From positions 62,001-126,000 of the forward strand of contig NC_011761.1 in the NCBI RefSeq assembly GCF_000021485.1: 64,000 nt of DNA. The letters run 5' to 3'. This stretch comes from Acidithiobacillus ferrooxidans ATCC 23270. GTDB taxonomy: Bacteria; Pseudomonadota; Gammaproteobacteria; Acidithiobacillales; Acidithiobacillaceae. The notes beneath the pieces were generated by a model that searched no databases, was not told the origin of the DNA, and saw only the letters and a program-made list of their open reading frames with translations. Below, one piece after another: positions 9,819-18,175 of this stretch (positions within the stretch are counted from its first letter, which is position 1; each line of letters begins with the position of its first letter). The position numbers and the translations under genes were made by a program.

Positions 9819-9923
9819 TTTCCCTGGCTCGCCGCCATCGTCCCGCTCATCGCCCTGATCTCCGTCCTGGCGGGTACTCTCGAAGCGCGTCAGGCCTTTC
9901 TCTCCCTCCCAGGTAGCCAAGAA
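9819..9923 (+). pseudogene. Remnant: internal piece of a Wzx-like flippase
   Basis: Translated on the plus strand, this stretch contains PWLAAIVPLIALISVLAG and TLEARQAFLSLPGSQ. The intact flippase at 13356-14855 has PWLALALPLAIIISLLAG and ALEGRQAFLALNGAQ at the corresponding place. About 35 residues match with no family start or end, so it is a fragment of a diverged second wzx. The 9636-9969 gap otherwise holds only the pal promoter and the WbaP-like scrap. Confidence 0.7.
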
Positions 9924-9969
9924 AGCAAGATGCTTGTATCTTTATGTTTTTTCCCTGAGGAATCGTGCC

Positions 9970-10170
9970 ATGACTACGGTGGAGATGGTTGAAAAAGCCG
10001 TTCAGAGCTTGCCCCCTGCCGACCTCGCAGCATTCCGACGCTGGTTCGCTGAATTTGACGCCGCTGCCTGGGATACTCAGATTGAGGCCGATGCGACGAC
10101 AGGTAAACTGGACGCATTGGCGACCGAGGCGCTCGCCGAGTACCGCAGCGGCACGGCACGCGAGATTTGA
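9970..10170 (+). CDS. Type II antitoxin-like small protein
   Basis: 66 residues, with GAGGA about 9 bases before the ATG. The sequence (VEKAVQSLPPADLAAFRRWFAEFDAAAWD, ending LATEALAEYRSGTAREI) resembles small antitoxins that sit directly before RelE-like toxins whose N-terminus is MRHFTS. Exactly such an N-terminus follows, overlapping the stop, but it is truncated (see 10167-10226). The antitoxin therefore appears orphaned. The family assignment rests on remembered similarity. Confidence 0.6.
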   Translation: MTTVEMVEKAVQSLPPADLAAFRRWFAEFDAAAWDTQIEADATTGKLDALATEALAEYRSGTAREI

Positions 10171-10226
10171 GGCACTTCACATCCAGTCGATTCTGGCATT
10201 GCTTTGACGATCTGCAAGAGGGATGA
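10167..10226 (+). pseudogene. Truncated RelE-like toxin, N-terminal 19 codons
   Basis: TTG at 10167 overlaps the antitoxin stop and starts a frame reading MRHFTSSRFWHCFDDLQEG, then TGA. This resembles the first residues of RelE-like toxins of about 85-90 residues; the catalytic remainder is missing. The frame ends 30 bases before the 3' end of the sugar transferase gene on the other strand, so the break coincides with the edge of the EPS locus. Confidence 0.65.
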
Positions 10227-10255
10227 CAAATGATGCGCCGCAAGTGGCGACACTC

Positions 10256-11767
10256 TCAATAAGCCCCCTCCCGCCGCAAGACCACCTTCACCGTCAGGAG
10301 CAGGATGACGATGTCGTACCAGAGCGTCCAGTTCTTGATATACCAGGCATCGAGGTAGGCGCGTTCGTCAAAGGTGGTCTCGGAACGGCCGCTGACCTGC
10401 CACAAACCGGTAATACCCGGATAAACCATATGATACAGGCAGATATTGTCGCCGTAACGGTCAAGCTCCCGAGCCAATAATGGGCGCGGGCCCACCAGAC
10501 TCATGTCGCCACGCAACACATTGAACAACTGGGGCAACTCATCCAGGCTGCCACGCCGCAGAAACTTCCCGATCCGGGTCACCCGGGGATCGTTGCGCAG
10601 CTTGAAATTTCTTTCGTACTCGGCGGCCAGTTCGGGGTGACTATGCAGGTATTGTTTCAGGCGGTCCTCCGCATCCATCACCATGCTGCGGAATTTCAGG
10701 CAACCAAAGGTGCCACCCCCTCGTCCCACACGCTCCTGGATAAAAAATACCGGCCCGCCATCCTCCCTGCGTATACGCCAGGCGACGTAGAGGAGCAGCG
10801 GCGACAGCAGAACGACGAGCAACGACGCGGCCAGCAGGTCAAAAAGGCGTTTGGCGATGCGCGGACCCGGCCGGGCCAGGTTGTCCCGCACCCGCAGCAT
10901 CAGCACCTCGTGGCCAAAAAAATGCATGGCCTCCATGCCAAACAGAGGCAGACCGCGCAAGGGCGGCACCACGGTAAGGTTGGGGTAGCTGAGCCCCAGG
11001 GAGCGCACCAGTTTTTCCTGCGCGTCCCACTGATCCATGTCCAGGGCCAGCACGACATGGGGTTTGCCCAGACGGGCCAGGGTAGCCAACGGATCGTCTC
11101 CCAGAGCTTCCATGGGCGCCTGGGTGGGAAGTTCGCCAGAAGCCGGATCGCACCCCCCCGGCGTCAGCACCCGTTGTACGGCATAGCCCAGCATGGGTTC
11201 GCTGTCCAGGGCGCGGATGGCCTCGGCGGCGTTCCGTCCGCAGCCAACGACCACCACGGGCCGCATCCACACGCCCAGGCGCTGCAAGATATGGTGTACC
11301 AGCCATCGGGCCAGGGGCAACAGCACCAGCGCCAGCACCCAGGTGGAAAAAAGCCATAGCCGTGACAGAGGCCATTTGCCGGAAAAGGCAATGGTGGCAT
11401 TCAATGCCAGCAAGAGCGTGAACACGCCCAGCACTTCACCAGCCTCGTCCCAAAAAGCCTTGCGCCGGGCATAATGCCCCTTGACGGCGAAGGCGGTAAT
11501 GCCCAGAGCCATCAGCAACAGGAACAGAAGCACATTGACTTGCGCAAGGCTCCCCCACCAGTAGAGCAGCACCCAGCCGGGACTCAGGTGGTAATAGAAG
11601 GCGTGGGAAAGGCGGCCAAGATAAAAGGCGGCCAAAAGCGCCAGCACATCGCCCAGCACCAGCGCATAAGGCACCCATTGCGGTCCACGCAAACAGGTAC
11701 GGCCCGTTGCCGCCGATTTCACGAGTTCACCGATCAGAACTGCCCATTCGCCACTCCGTCGCTCCAC
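10256..11767 (-). CDS. Undecaprenyl-phosphate sugar phosphotransferase (WbaP-like)
   Basis: Initiates lipid-linked polysaccharide assembly by moving a sugar-1-phosphate onto undecaprenyl phosphate at the inner membrane. The 503-residue product has about five N-terminal membrane segments, a Rossmann-like central part (VVVVGCGRNAAEAIRAL) and a C-terminal bacterial sugar-transferase domain. That domain includes KRLFDLLAASLLVVLLSP, ERVGRGGGTFGCLKFRSMV, RRGSLDELPQLFNVLRGDMS and GLWQVSGRS. The GTG at 11767 gives a complete N-terminus. It is divergent from wzz. Galactose as substrate is the commonest in the family but not proven. Confidence 0.92.
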   Translation of the reverse strand: MERRSGEWAVLIGELVKSAATGRTCLRGPQWVPYALVLGDVLALLAAFYLGRLSHAFYYHLSPGWVLLYWWGSLAQVNVLLFLLLMALGITAFAVKGHYARRKAFWDEAGEVLGVFTLLLALNATIAFSGKWPLSRLWLFSTWVLALVLLPLARWLVHHILQRLGVWMRPVVVVGCGRNAAEAIRALDSEPMLGYAVQRVLTPGGCDPASGELPTQAPMEALGDDPLATLARLGKPHVVLALDMDQWDAQEKLVRSLGLSYPNLTVVPPLRGLPLFGMEAMHFFGHEVLMLRVRDNLARPGPRIAKRLFDLLAASLLVVLLSPLLLYVAWRIRREDGGPVFFIQERVGRGGGTFGCLKFRSMVMDAEDRLKQYLHSHPELAAEYERNFKLRNDPRVTRIGKFLRRGSLDELPQLFNVLRGDMSLVGPRPLLARELDRYGDNICLYHMVYPGITGLWQVSGRSETTFDERAYLDAWYIKNWTLWYDIVILLLTVKVVLRREGAY

Positions 11768-11892
11768 ATCATGACGCCGAAATTAGACTTGGGAAAGTAC
11801 CTGCGCGTCAAGCCGCGCAGGGCCAACCGGTACAAGCTTGGACGTTTAGCTGCTACACTCAGCGGCTGTACGAATTTGTCAGAGGATACCGC

Positions 11893-12717
11893 ATGCCGAT
11901 AGAAGATAACGCCGGAGCCGGACAGCCCCAACGCGCAAATGCCGCTTATACCATTTCCGAGGACGAGATCAGCCTGCGCGACCTGTGGGAGATCATCGCC
12001 AAACGCAAATGGCTGGTATTTCTCAGCACGGTGGTCTGTTTGGGGCTGGCGGCCGCCTACGTGAGTCTGGCGCCCACGATCTATGAGAGCACGGCCGTGG
12101 TGCAGATCGGCAAGGTCGCCGGGCAGCCGGTGGACAACGGCCTGCAGTTGGCCAGCCGGCTGATGAACCAATACACCCCGGTCAATACCGAGGAGGCACA
12201 AAAGCAGATGCCCAAGCTGTACGCCGTGACGCCGGACAAGGCCGACGGCTCCATCCTGACCCTGGAGGCCCGGGGGCGCTCACCACAAGAGGCGCAGCAG
12301 TATCTGCAGGGGGTCATCCAGCGACTGCTGGCGGAGGATCAACAACGCTATCAGCAGATCGTGGGGACCCGCCAGGCGCAATTGACACGGTTGCAGGCGC
12401 AGTATCAGCGTATGCGCACCTCCCTGAACGCCAAAAGTGGTAAAGGGCAGGCCGATTCGACGTCGACTTTGCTGTTGCTGGAGCAGTCTCGGCGCACCGA
12501 CGCGCTTACCAATATACAGGCAGCCATCGCCAATATGGAAAACGCACTGGCACCCAATAACACCAGTCCCACGGTGCAAACCCTGTCACCCCGTTATGAC
12601 CCCATCCCCGTCGCGCCCAAACGCGGGCTGATTCTGGTGCTGGCCGGTCTGGGTGGCCTGATGCTGGGCGTGTTTCTGGCGCTCCTGCAAAACGCATTCC
12701 GCAAACAGCAGGCGTAA
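11893..12717 (+). CDS. Wzz-type chain-length determinant protein
   Basis: Inner-membrane polysaccharide co-polymerase setting chain length with Wzy. 274 residues: a membrane helix near 44-62 (KWLVFLSTVVCLGLAAAYVS) preceded by the Wzz motif ISLRDLWEIIAKRK, a periplasmic coiled-coil stretch rich in Gln (about 150-225), and a second helix near the C-terminus (GLILVLAGLGGLMLGVFLAL) after the Pro-rich PIPVAPKRG. No cytoplasmic kinase domain is fused. AGAGGA precedes the ATG at 11893. The 125-base gap to the sugar transferase must hold both divergent promoters. Confidence 0.88.
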   Translation: MPIEDNAGAGQPQRANAAYTISEDEISLRDLWEIIAKRKWLVFLSTVVCLGLAAAYVSLAPTIYESTAVVQIGKVAGQPVDNGLQLASRLMNQYTPVNTEEAQKQMPKLYAVTPDKADGSILTLEARGRSPQEAQQYLQGVIQRLLAEDQQRYQQIVGTRQAQLTRLQAQYQRMRTSLNAKSGKGQADSTSTLLLLEQSRRTDALTNIQAAIANMENALAPNNTSPTVQTLSPRYDPIPVAPKRGLILVLAGLGGLMLGVFLALLQNAFRKQQA

Positions 12718-12792
12718 CGGCCCGGCAGATGCCAAGGCTGTACGCCTTGACGCCACCCACCGGACCCCCTACGCTACCCATACGTTCACCGC

Positions 12793-13164
12793 ATGAACAA
12801 GACTATGCTCGACGACGCCACACGCTACCATTTACTCAAGCTCCTCACGGAGCACCCCGAGAGCACCCAGCGCGAGTTGGCCGCCGCCATGGGCGTGAGC
12901 TTGGGTAAGACCAATTATTGTCTCAAGGCTCTTGTGGATAAGGGCTTGGTCAAGATGGGAAATTTTCGTAGCAACCCGAACAAGGACGTCTACGCCTACC
13001 TGCTGACGCCAGAAGGCATCCAGGAAAAAGCCCGGGTCACCGTCCGCTTCCTGCACCGGAAAATGGCGGAATACGACACTCTCCAGGCGGAGATCGCCGC
13101 CCTGCGCCGGGAAGTGGACGGCCTCAGCGCATCCGGCCTCGATGCCGGGAGGGGGGCGGCATGA
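12793..13164 (+). CDS. EPS-associated MarR-family transcriptional regulator
   Basis: Winged-helix DNA-binding protein of 123 residues. The helix-turn-helix lies at about 25-60 (STQRELAAAMGVSLGKTNYCLKALVDKGLV), the wing includes FRSNPNKDVYAYLLTPEGI, and a C-terminal coiled helix (KMAEYDTLQAEIAALRREV) probably dimerises. This matches a MarR subgroup found inside exopolysaccharide loci. It lies between wzz and wzx and its stop overlaps a tiny ORF start (ATGA). It probably regulates the locus itself. Confidence 0.88.
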   Translation: MNKTMLDDATRYHLLKLLTEHPESTQRELAAAMGVSLGKTNYCLKALVDKGLVKMGNFRSNPNKDVYAYLLTPEGIQEKARVTVRFLHRKMAEYDTLQAEIAALRREVDGLSASGLDAGRGAA

Positions 13165-13244
13165 CCGCCGCCGAGCGCCTCGCGCGCTACGAACGCCCCT
13201 TCGCCGCCATCCCTCTTTCCCTCGCCGGGCTGTGGGTGGATTGA
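13161..13244 (+). pseudogene. Tiny ORF of 27 codons after the MarR gene
   Basis: ATG at 13161 overlaps the MarR stop. The product MTAAERLARYERPFAAIPLS continues LAGLWVD and stops. It looks like the N-terminus of a larger protein rather than a finished small protein. No function assigned. It lies 4 bases before another truncated ORF, so both may be leftovers of one deleted gene pair. Confidence 0.35.
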
Positions 13245-13248
13245 ACCC

Positions 13249-13359
13249 ATGCGCCTCAGCCCCGAACAAATCGCCCAGATCCGCCAGGGTGCGGCGGAAA
13301 GTTTTGGCCCCAAAGCAGGCAACCCAGGTGGCCATGGCACGGCAAAGCCCCTGACATGA
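13249..13359 (+). pseudogene. N-terminal scrap resembling an MNT nucleotidyltransferase
   Basis: 36 codons starting MRLSPEQIAQIRQGAAESFG, which resembles the first helix of small minimal nucleotidyltransferases (the toxin/antitoxin-like HEPN-MNT families). The GSR/DxD catalytic core is absent and the frame ends KPLT. Its stop overlaps the wzx start (ATGA), so ribosomes could still be handed on to wzx. The identification is tentative. Confidence 0.35.
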
Positions 13360-14855
13360 CCGCCCCCCACCCCCGTATCGCCCGCTCCACCCTCATCAAT
13401 CTGGTGGGCGCTGCCATACCTGCCGCTCTGCTGTTAATCACTGTACCCATCTATCTTCACCTCATAGGTGAAGCCCGCTACGGCGTCCTTGCCATAGTCT
13501 GGCTGCTGCTTGGCTACTTTGGGGTATTTGATTTTGGATTCGGGCGGGCAGTCGCCAACCGCATCGCCGCCCTCCACGACGCTACGGCCGAAGAGCGACA
13601 GGGTATTTTTTGGACCGGATTAGCGATCAGTGCCGTTACCGGCCTCATTGGCGGAGCCATTCTCTATCTGCTTGGGGATTGGCTGTTTGCTCATGTTTTC
13701 CACATCTCCGGCTCTTTGCGAATCGAAGCGGAAAATGCAATGCCGTGGTTGGCACTTGCGTTGCCACTAGCCATTATTATCTCGCTGCTGGCAGGCGCCC
13801 TGGAAGGGCGACAAGCCTTTCTCGCGCTTAATGGAGCACAAATTTTTGGTACGGTGCTCTATCAGCTTTTCCCGTTAGTTGTAGCCTATGCGGGATGGAT
13901 AACGCTACCTTATTTGATATCGGCCGCCATTGTCGGACGGCTATTGAGCGTCCTATTACTTTTCGCTCTTAGCTATCGCCATGTACCCCTGTCGCCACGC
14001 CCCCGCTTTGCCCTCCATCAGGTGAAATCCTTGCTGCACTACGGCGGCTGGATCACGGTCACCGGGCTGGTCGGCCCCCTGTTGACCGTTTTTGACCGCT
14101 TCCTCATTGGCGCCAAGGTGGGCATGGTGGCAGTCACCGCTTACACTGTGCCTTATAACCTTGTCATGCGGCTCTCCATTCTTCCTGGCAGCCTACAAAC
14201 TGCATTGTTCCCCAGATTTGCCATGGTGGACCCCACCGAGGCAAAGGTGCTGGCGGCGCGTGCCATATTATCCATAGGGGCTATCATGACCCCGATAGTG
14301 GTGATAGGGTTGCTGCTCATCAAACCCTTTCTGATCCTTTGGGTGGGCGCAGCGCTGGCGGAAAAAACCGCCCCGGTCGGACAAATACTACTCGTCGGGA
14401 TATGGATCAATACCCTGGCCATTATTCCCTTTACCTATCTCCAAGGCAGAGGGCGCCCCGATTTGCCCGCCAAGTTCCATGTCCTGGAGCTTCTTCCCTA
14501 CGTTGCTATCCTGTGGGTGCTTATCGACCGGCTTGGCATACCGGGCGCCGCTTGGGCCTGGGATCTGCGTGTCCTTGCGGATACCCTGCTCTTGTTCTGG
14601 GCGGCGCAGACTACCTCCGGCTTGAACCGCACCATGGCTGGTATCCTGCCCATTACCGGGGCCTTCGTTATTGCCTTTGAAATGCCTTATGACTCTGCCC
14701 TGTATGTGGGGATTTCGCTACTGTTGGCAGGTGCAAGCATTGGCTGGTCCATTGCCAGCATTCCTCAAGATCAACGCACCACCCTCTCGCGTCGCCTTTT
14801 GGCGCGAACGCCTCCTGTCAACTCAACGGTCTCGCAGGAAAAACATGGATCATGA
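13356..14855 (+). CDS. Wzx-type polysaccharide flippase
   Basis: Polytopic inner-membrane protein (499 residues, about 12-14 hydrophobic segments) of the MOP/PST superfamily, expected to flip undecaprenyl-linked repeat units to the periplasm. The N-terminus STLINLVGAAIPAALLLITVPIYLHLIGEARYGVLA is typical of Wzx. ATG at 13356 overlaps the preceding ORF stop. The end overlaps the following methyltransferase by 11 bases. A diverged partial copy lies at 9819-9923. Confidence 0.9.
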   Translation: MTAPHPRIARSTLINLVGAAIPAALLLITVPIYLHLIGEARYGVLAIVWLLLGYFGVFDFGFGRAVANRIAALHDATAEERQGIFWTGLAISAVTGLIGGAILYLLGDWLFAHVFHISGSLRIEAENAMPWLALALPLAIIISLLAGALEGRQAFLALNGAQIFGTVLYQLFPLVVAYAGWITLPYLISAAIVGRLLSVLLLFALSYRHVPLSPRPRFALHQVKSLLHYGGWITVTGLVGPLLTVFDRFLIGAKVGMVAVTAYTVPYNLVMRLSILPGSLQTALFPRFAMVDPTEAKVLAARAILSIGAIMTPIVVIGLLLIKPFLILWVGAALAEKTAPVGQILLVGIWINTLAIIPFTYLQGRGRPDLPAKFHVLELLPYVAILWVLIDRLGIPGAAWAWDLRVLADTLLLFWAAQTTSGLNRTMAGILPITGAFVIAFEMPYDSALYVGISLLLAGASIGWSIASIPQDQRTTLSRRLLARTPPVNSTVSQEKHGS

Positions 14856-15906
14856 ACAGATAGAAAGTCAGCCCTGGCCCCAGGAAGGTCTGGAGCGAGT
14901 AGAACGCTGCCCGATCTGCGGTGAGGTAGACCGAGCGCTGCTTCATGACGGGCTGACGGACAAGATATTTTTTTGCGCGCCGGGGCGGTGGTCACTATAT
15001 CAATGCCCGACCTGTGGTGCCGCCTACCTGGACCCAAGGCCGACCCCTGCCACCATAGCCATGGCTTATAGTGACTACTACACCCATGAAGAAGGGGATG
15101 ATGCCCCCAAGGGAAGATTCGCGCATTTAAAGCGCCGTTTGCGCAATGATTACCTCAATGCCCGCTATAATGCCGATCTCCAGCCTGCATGGAAGGTCGG
15201 GCGATGGATCACCCCCCTGTTGGGCCGAAAACGAAAGCAGATAGACGAAAGCGTTCGCCACCTGCCCGCCACTGGAAAACCGGGTGTGCTGGTAGACATT
15301 GGCTGTGGCAATGGTCAGTTCCTCGGCGTCGCCATGCAGCTGGGTTGGGAAGCTTGGGGCGTTGATCTCGATCCCAAAGCAGTGAAAACTGCGCAGAAGA
15401 CGGGGGCCACCGTCATACAGGGCGGCTTTCCAGACACTGGCCTACCTTCTGCACACTTCGATATTGTGACGCTCAGCCATGTGATTGAACACGTTCATGA
15501 CCCCCTAGCTGCGCTTCGGGAAGCATTTCGAGTACTTAAACCTGGTGGACACCTCTGGCTTGCCACGCCAAACATGGGGAGTTTCGGCCACGTGCGCTTC
15601 GGTGCCGATTGGAGAGGGCTTGAGCCGCCGCGGCACCTCGTCCTTTTTAACAATAATAGCCTAGAAATAGCGTTAGATGGCGCTGGATTTATAGATATTA
15701 AGCAAAAGCCCTGTCTGGCGCAGGCAGCATGGTTTTACCAAAGCAGTTTGCGTATCTCTCGTTGTCAAGATCCGTACGATGCTAGCGCAAGTGGCTTGCC
15801 CCTAACTCTGTGGATTGCAGCCAAGCTCGTTGATTTCAGAGTGGCGGTGTCACCCTTTCGCTGTGAGAGCATCGTGGTAACCGCGAAACGGCCAGAATCC
15901 GATTAA
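14845..15906 (+). CDS. SAM-dependent methyltransferase with N-terminal zinc-ribbon motif
   Basis: 353 residues. Two CxxC pairs (CPICG near 22 and CPTCG near 54) form a likely zinc ribbon. A class I methyltransferase domain follows with motif I LVDIGCGNGQFLG (about 150), acidic motif II WGVDLDP, motif IV FDIVTLSHVIEHVHDP, and LKPGGHLWLATPN. Its position between wzx and glycosyltransferase genes suggests it methylates a sugar or the chain end of the exopolysaccharide. ATG at 14845 overlaps the wzx end. Confidence 0.87.
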   Translation: MDHEQIESQPWPQEGLERVERCPICGEVDRALLHDGLTDKIFFCAPGRWSLYQCPTCGAAYLDPRPTPATIAMAYSDYYTHEEGDDAPKGRFAHLKRRLRNDYLNARYNADLQPAWKVGRWITPLLGRKRKQIDESVRHLPATGKPGVLVDIGCGNGQFLGVAMQLGWEAWGVDLDPKAVKTAQKTGATVIQGGFPDTGLPSAHFDIVTLSHVIEHVHDPLAALREAFRVLKPGGHLWLATPNMGSFGHVRFGADWRGLEPPRHLVLFNNNSLEIALDGAGFIDIKQKPCLAQAAWFYQSSLRISRCQDPYDASASGLPLTLWIAAKLVDFRVAVSPFRCESIVVTAKRPESD

Positions 15907-15929
15907 CGCCGAAAGGATGGTAACAGTTC

Positions 15930-16952
15930 ATGGTTATGGAAGAAACCAACAGCGCTAAAGGTGTTACAGTGGTCACTGTAACATATGGCGAACGTCGGCA
16001 TTTTCTGGAGCCCATGTTGCGTGCAACATTAGCCCAAGGTGTAGAAAGGATCATCCTTGTCAACAACGGCACCAATTGGGATGTGGCAGGACTTGCGACA
16101 GAGATCGATCGTACGCGCATCGAGCTCGTTCAATCAAGTAAAAACATGGGCTCTGCCGCTGGTTTTTCCACTGGGATATCTAAAGCCCTGGAGCAAGGCG
16201 CCGAGATGATTTGGTTATTGGACGACGACAATAGGGCAACCGAGGGGTCCTTGAAGGTGCTACTCGGTGCCTATGCAAAGTTGCGGGAGACACACCCCCA
16301 TGAGGAGTTCGCCGCCCTAGCTTTTCGGCCCGAGCATCAAGCTGACGTTACCATGGGAGCATCCCAGCGGCGGGTCAATCCACGGCGCTCCAGCTTTCTT
16401 GGTTTCCATATTTTTGACATTCCTCATAAATTTTGGCGGCGGACGCCGCTGGGCAAGCGGCGTCCGAACCAAGCGTTGCCCAAAATAATCCGGCTGGACA
16501 CAGCCATTTATAGTGGTCTCCTCTTTCATCGTAGGCTAGTTGATCGTATTGGTTTACCTCGGACGGACTTCGTTCTCTATGGTGACGATAATGAATTCAC
16601 TTACCGCATCACCCGGTATGGGGGTGGTACCTACCTGATCACCGGAGCGTTGCTGGAAGATATGGAATCATCTTGGAATGTTAAGCGCCGACATAGCAAT
16701 TCCTTTTCTGGCCTGTTGAAAGGAGAAGGCGACTTTCGAGCCTATTATGGTATGCGCAATGGCGCTTTTTTCGATACTTATTGCAAAGATCATAATCCAA
16801 TGATGTATGCCATCAATCTTAGGTTTTATCTTGCTATTCTTTTTCTATTCTCCCGTATATACAATCGCCATGAGCGTTATCGCTTGCTTTCCCAAGCGGT
16901 GAAAGACGGCCTCGCGAAGAGGCTTGGCCTCCATTCAGATTATCCGTTATGA
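15930..16952 (+). CDS. Family 2 glycosyltransferase
   Basis: GT-A fold enzyme adding a sugar to the lipid-linked repeat unit on the cytoplasmic side. 340 residues: TVVTVTYGERR at the N-terminus, the DxD-type motif WLLDDDNRATEGSL near residue 95, and FVLYGDDNEFTYRITRYGG near 210, which recalls galactofuranosyl/rhamnosyl transferases of the RfbF/GlfT type. Either ATG at 15930 or 15936 could start. The stop overlaps the next gene by 4 bases. Donor sugar unknown. Confidence 0.87.
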   Translation: MVMEETNSAKGVTVVTVTYGERRHFLEPMLRATLAQGVERIILVNNGTNWDVAGLATEIDRTRIELVQSSKNMGSAAGFSTGISKALEQGAEMIWLLDDDNRATEGSLKVLLGAYAKLRETHPHEEFAALAFRPEHQADVTMGASQRRVNPRRSSFLGFHIFDIPHKFWRRTPLGKRRPNQALPKIIRLDTAIYSGLLFHRRLVDRIGLPRTDFVLYGDDNEFTYRITRYGGGTYLITGALLEDMESSWNVKRRHSNSFSGLLKGEGDFRAYYGMRNGAFFDTYCKDHNPMMYAINLRFYLAILFLFSRIYNRHERYRLLSQAVKDGLAKRLGLHSDYPL

Positions 16953-18160
16953 AAATATTGCACCTGAATACCTTCGACGACCCGGTCGATGGTGGAGGCG
17001 CTGAAGTTGTTCTTTGGGAACTGATACGGGGACTCGCTAGTGCAGGCCACGATAATGTTCTTCTTGCGACCCGCGACCAACCTGGGCTGCAAAGGATCGA
17101 GCGCGATGGCATTCCCATCTGGCGTGCGGGGCTCCGCAATTGGTACTGGTCAGGGAACCATACACCCAAAGGAGCCGCTCTGCGGGCCATGTGGCATGCA
17201 TTCGATAGCTACAATCTCTGGATGCAGGATTACCTGCTTCGGGTATTGCGGACAGAGCGGCCTGATGTGGTGACGGTACATGGCCTATCCGGATGGTCAG
17301 CCGCATCATGGAAAACGATCCAAAGCCAAGGCATCCCCATCGTGCAAGTCCTGCATGACCATTATCTATTATGCCCAAGGGCAACCATGTTCAAAAAGGG
17401 GCGTACTTGTGAAAAACAATGTACTAGTTGCCACTTGCTGCGCATTTGGCATCCCAACTTAAGCAATGCGCTCTCTGCGGTAGTAGGGGTAAGTCGCTAT
17501 ATTCTTGATCGCCATATGGCATTGGGCTACTTTCAGGACGTGGCTCTGCGTGAGGTGATTCACAATGTCCGCAGCCCCAGCGCCTTGGGCCTCGATGAGC
17601 CTACGCCAGTGCGTGAATCGCCTACGGGCTTGCGTATAGGCTTTATCGGCCAGCTAGTCCCTGCCAAGGGGGTAGAGGTCCTAATGGGAGCGTTCAAAAC
17701 TGCCGTGTTACCGAATGCGGAACTCTGGATTGCGGGCAGAGGTAAACCAGATTATGAGGCGTCATTGCGTAAAAACGCTGCATCAACTCCTGTGCGCTTT
17801 CTCGGTCGCATGGCACCACGAGACTTTTATCCTCAGGTGGATATTGTTGTGGTACCTTCCTTGTGGCAGGAGCCCCTTGGCTTGGTCGTGGCGGAGGCTC
17901 TCGCATTTGGTAAGCCCGTCATCGCTTCAAAGCGTGGAGGCATTCCGGAGATGATCAAAGATGGTGAGAATGGTTTGTTATTCGAGCCGAATCGTCCGGA
18001 AGATCTACAGGAATCTTTACATCGTCTTGGCAGTGATCGGGCAATGCGCGTCCGTATGGGGAAAACGGCCAAAATATCGTCCGCCAATTTTCTCGACGTA
18101 ACCCGATGGATCGACGGATATATAGATATTTATAGGCAACTTGATAAGCACGGAATATAA
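16949..18160 (+). CDS. Family 4 glycosyltransferase with cysteine cluster
   Basis: GT-B fold retaining glycosyltransferase, 403 residues. N-terminal MKILHLNTFDDPVDGGGAE is the acceptor domain start; LRIGFIGQLVPAKGVEVLM opens the donor domain; EPLGLVVAEALAFGKPVIAS is the E-x7-E motif. A cysteine cluster (HYLLCPRATMFKKGRTCEKQC, then TSC) near residue 140 is seen in a GT4 subgroup and may bind metal. The ATG overlaps the previous stop. Donor and acceptor sugars unknown. Confidence 0.88.
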   Translation: MKILHLNTFDDPVDGGGAEVVLWELIRGLASAGHDNVLLATRDQPGLQRIERDGIPIWRAGLRNWYWSGNHTPKGAALRAMWHAFDSYNLWMQDYLLRVLRTERPDVVTVHGLSGWSAASWKTIQSQGIPIVQVLHDHYLLCPRATMFKKGRTCEKQCTSCHLLRIWHPNLSNALSAVVGVSRYILDRHMALGYFQDVALREVIHNVRSPSALGLDEPTPVRESPTGLRIGFIGQLVPAKGVEVLMGAFKTAVLPNAELWIAGRGKPDYEASLRKNAASTPVRFLGRMAPRDFYPQVDIVVVPSLWQEPLGLVVAEALAFGKPVIASKRGGIPEMIKDGENGLLFEPNRPEDLQESLHRLGSDRAMRVRMGKTAKISSANFLDVTRWIDGYIDIYRQLDKHGI

Positions 18161-18175
18161 AAAGAGGTTTATTGC

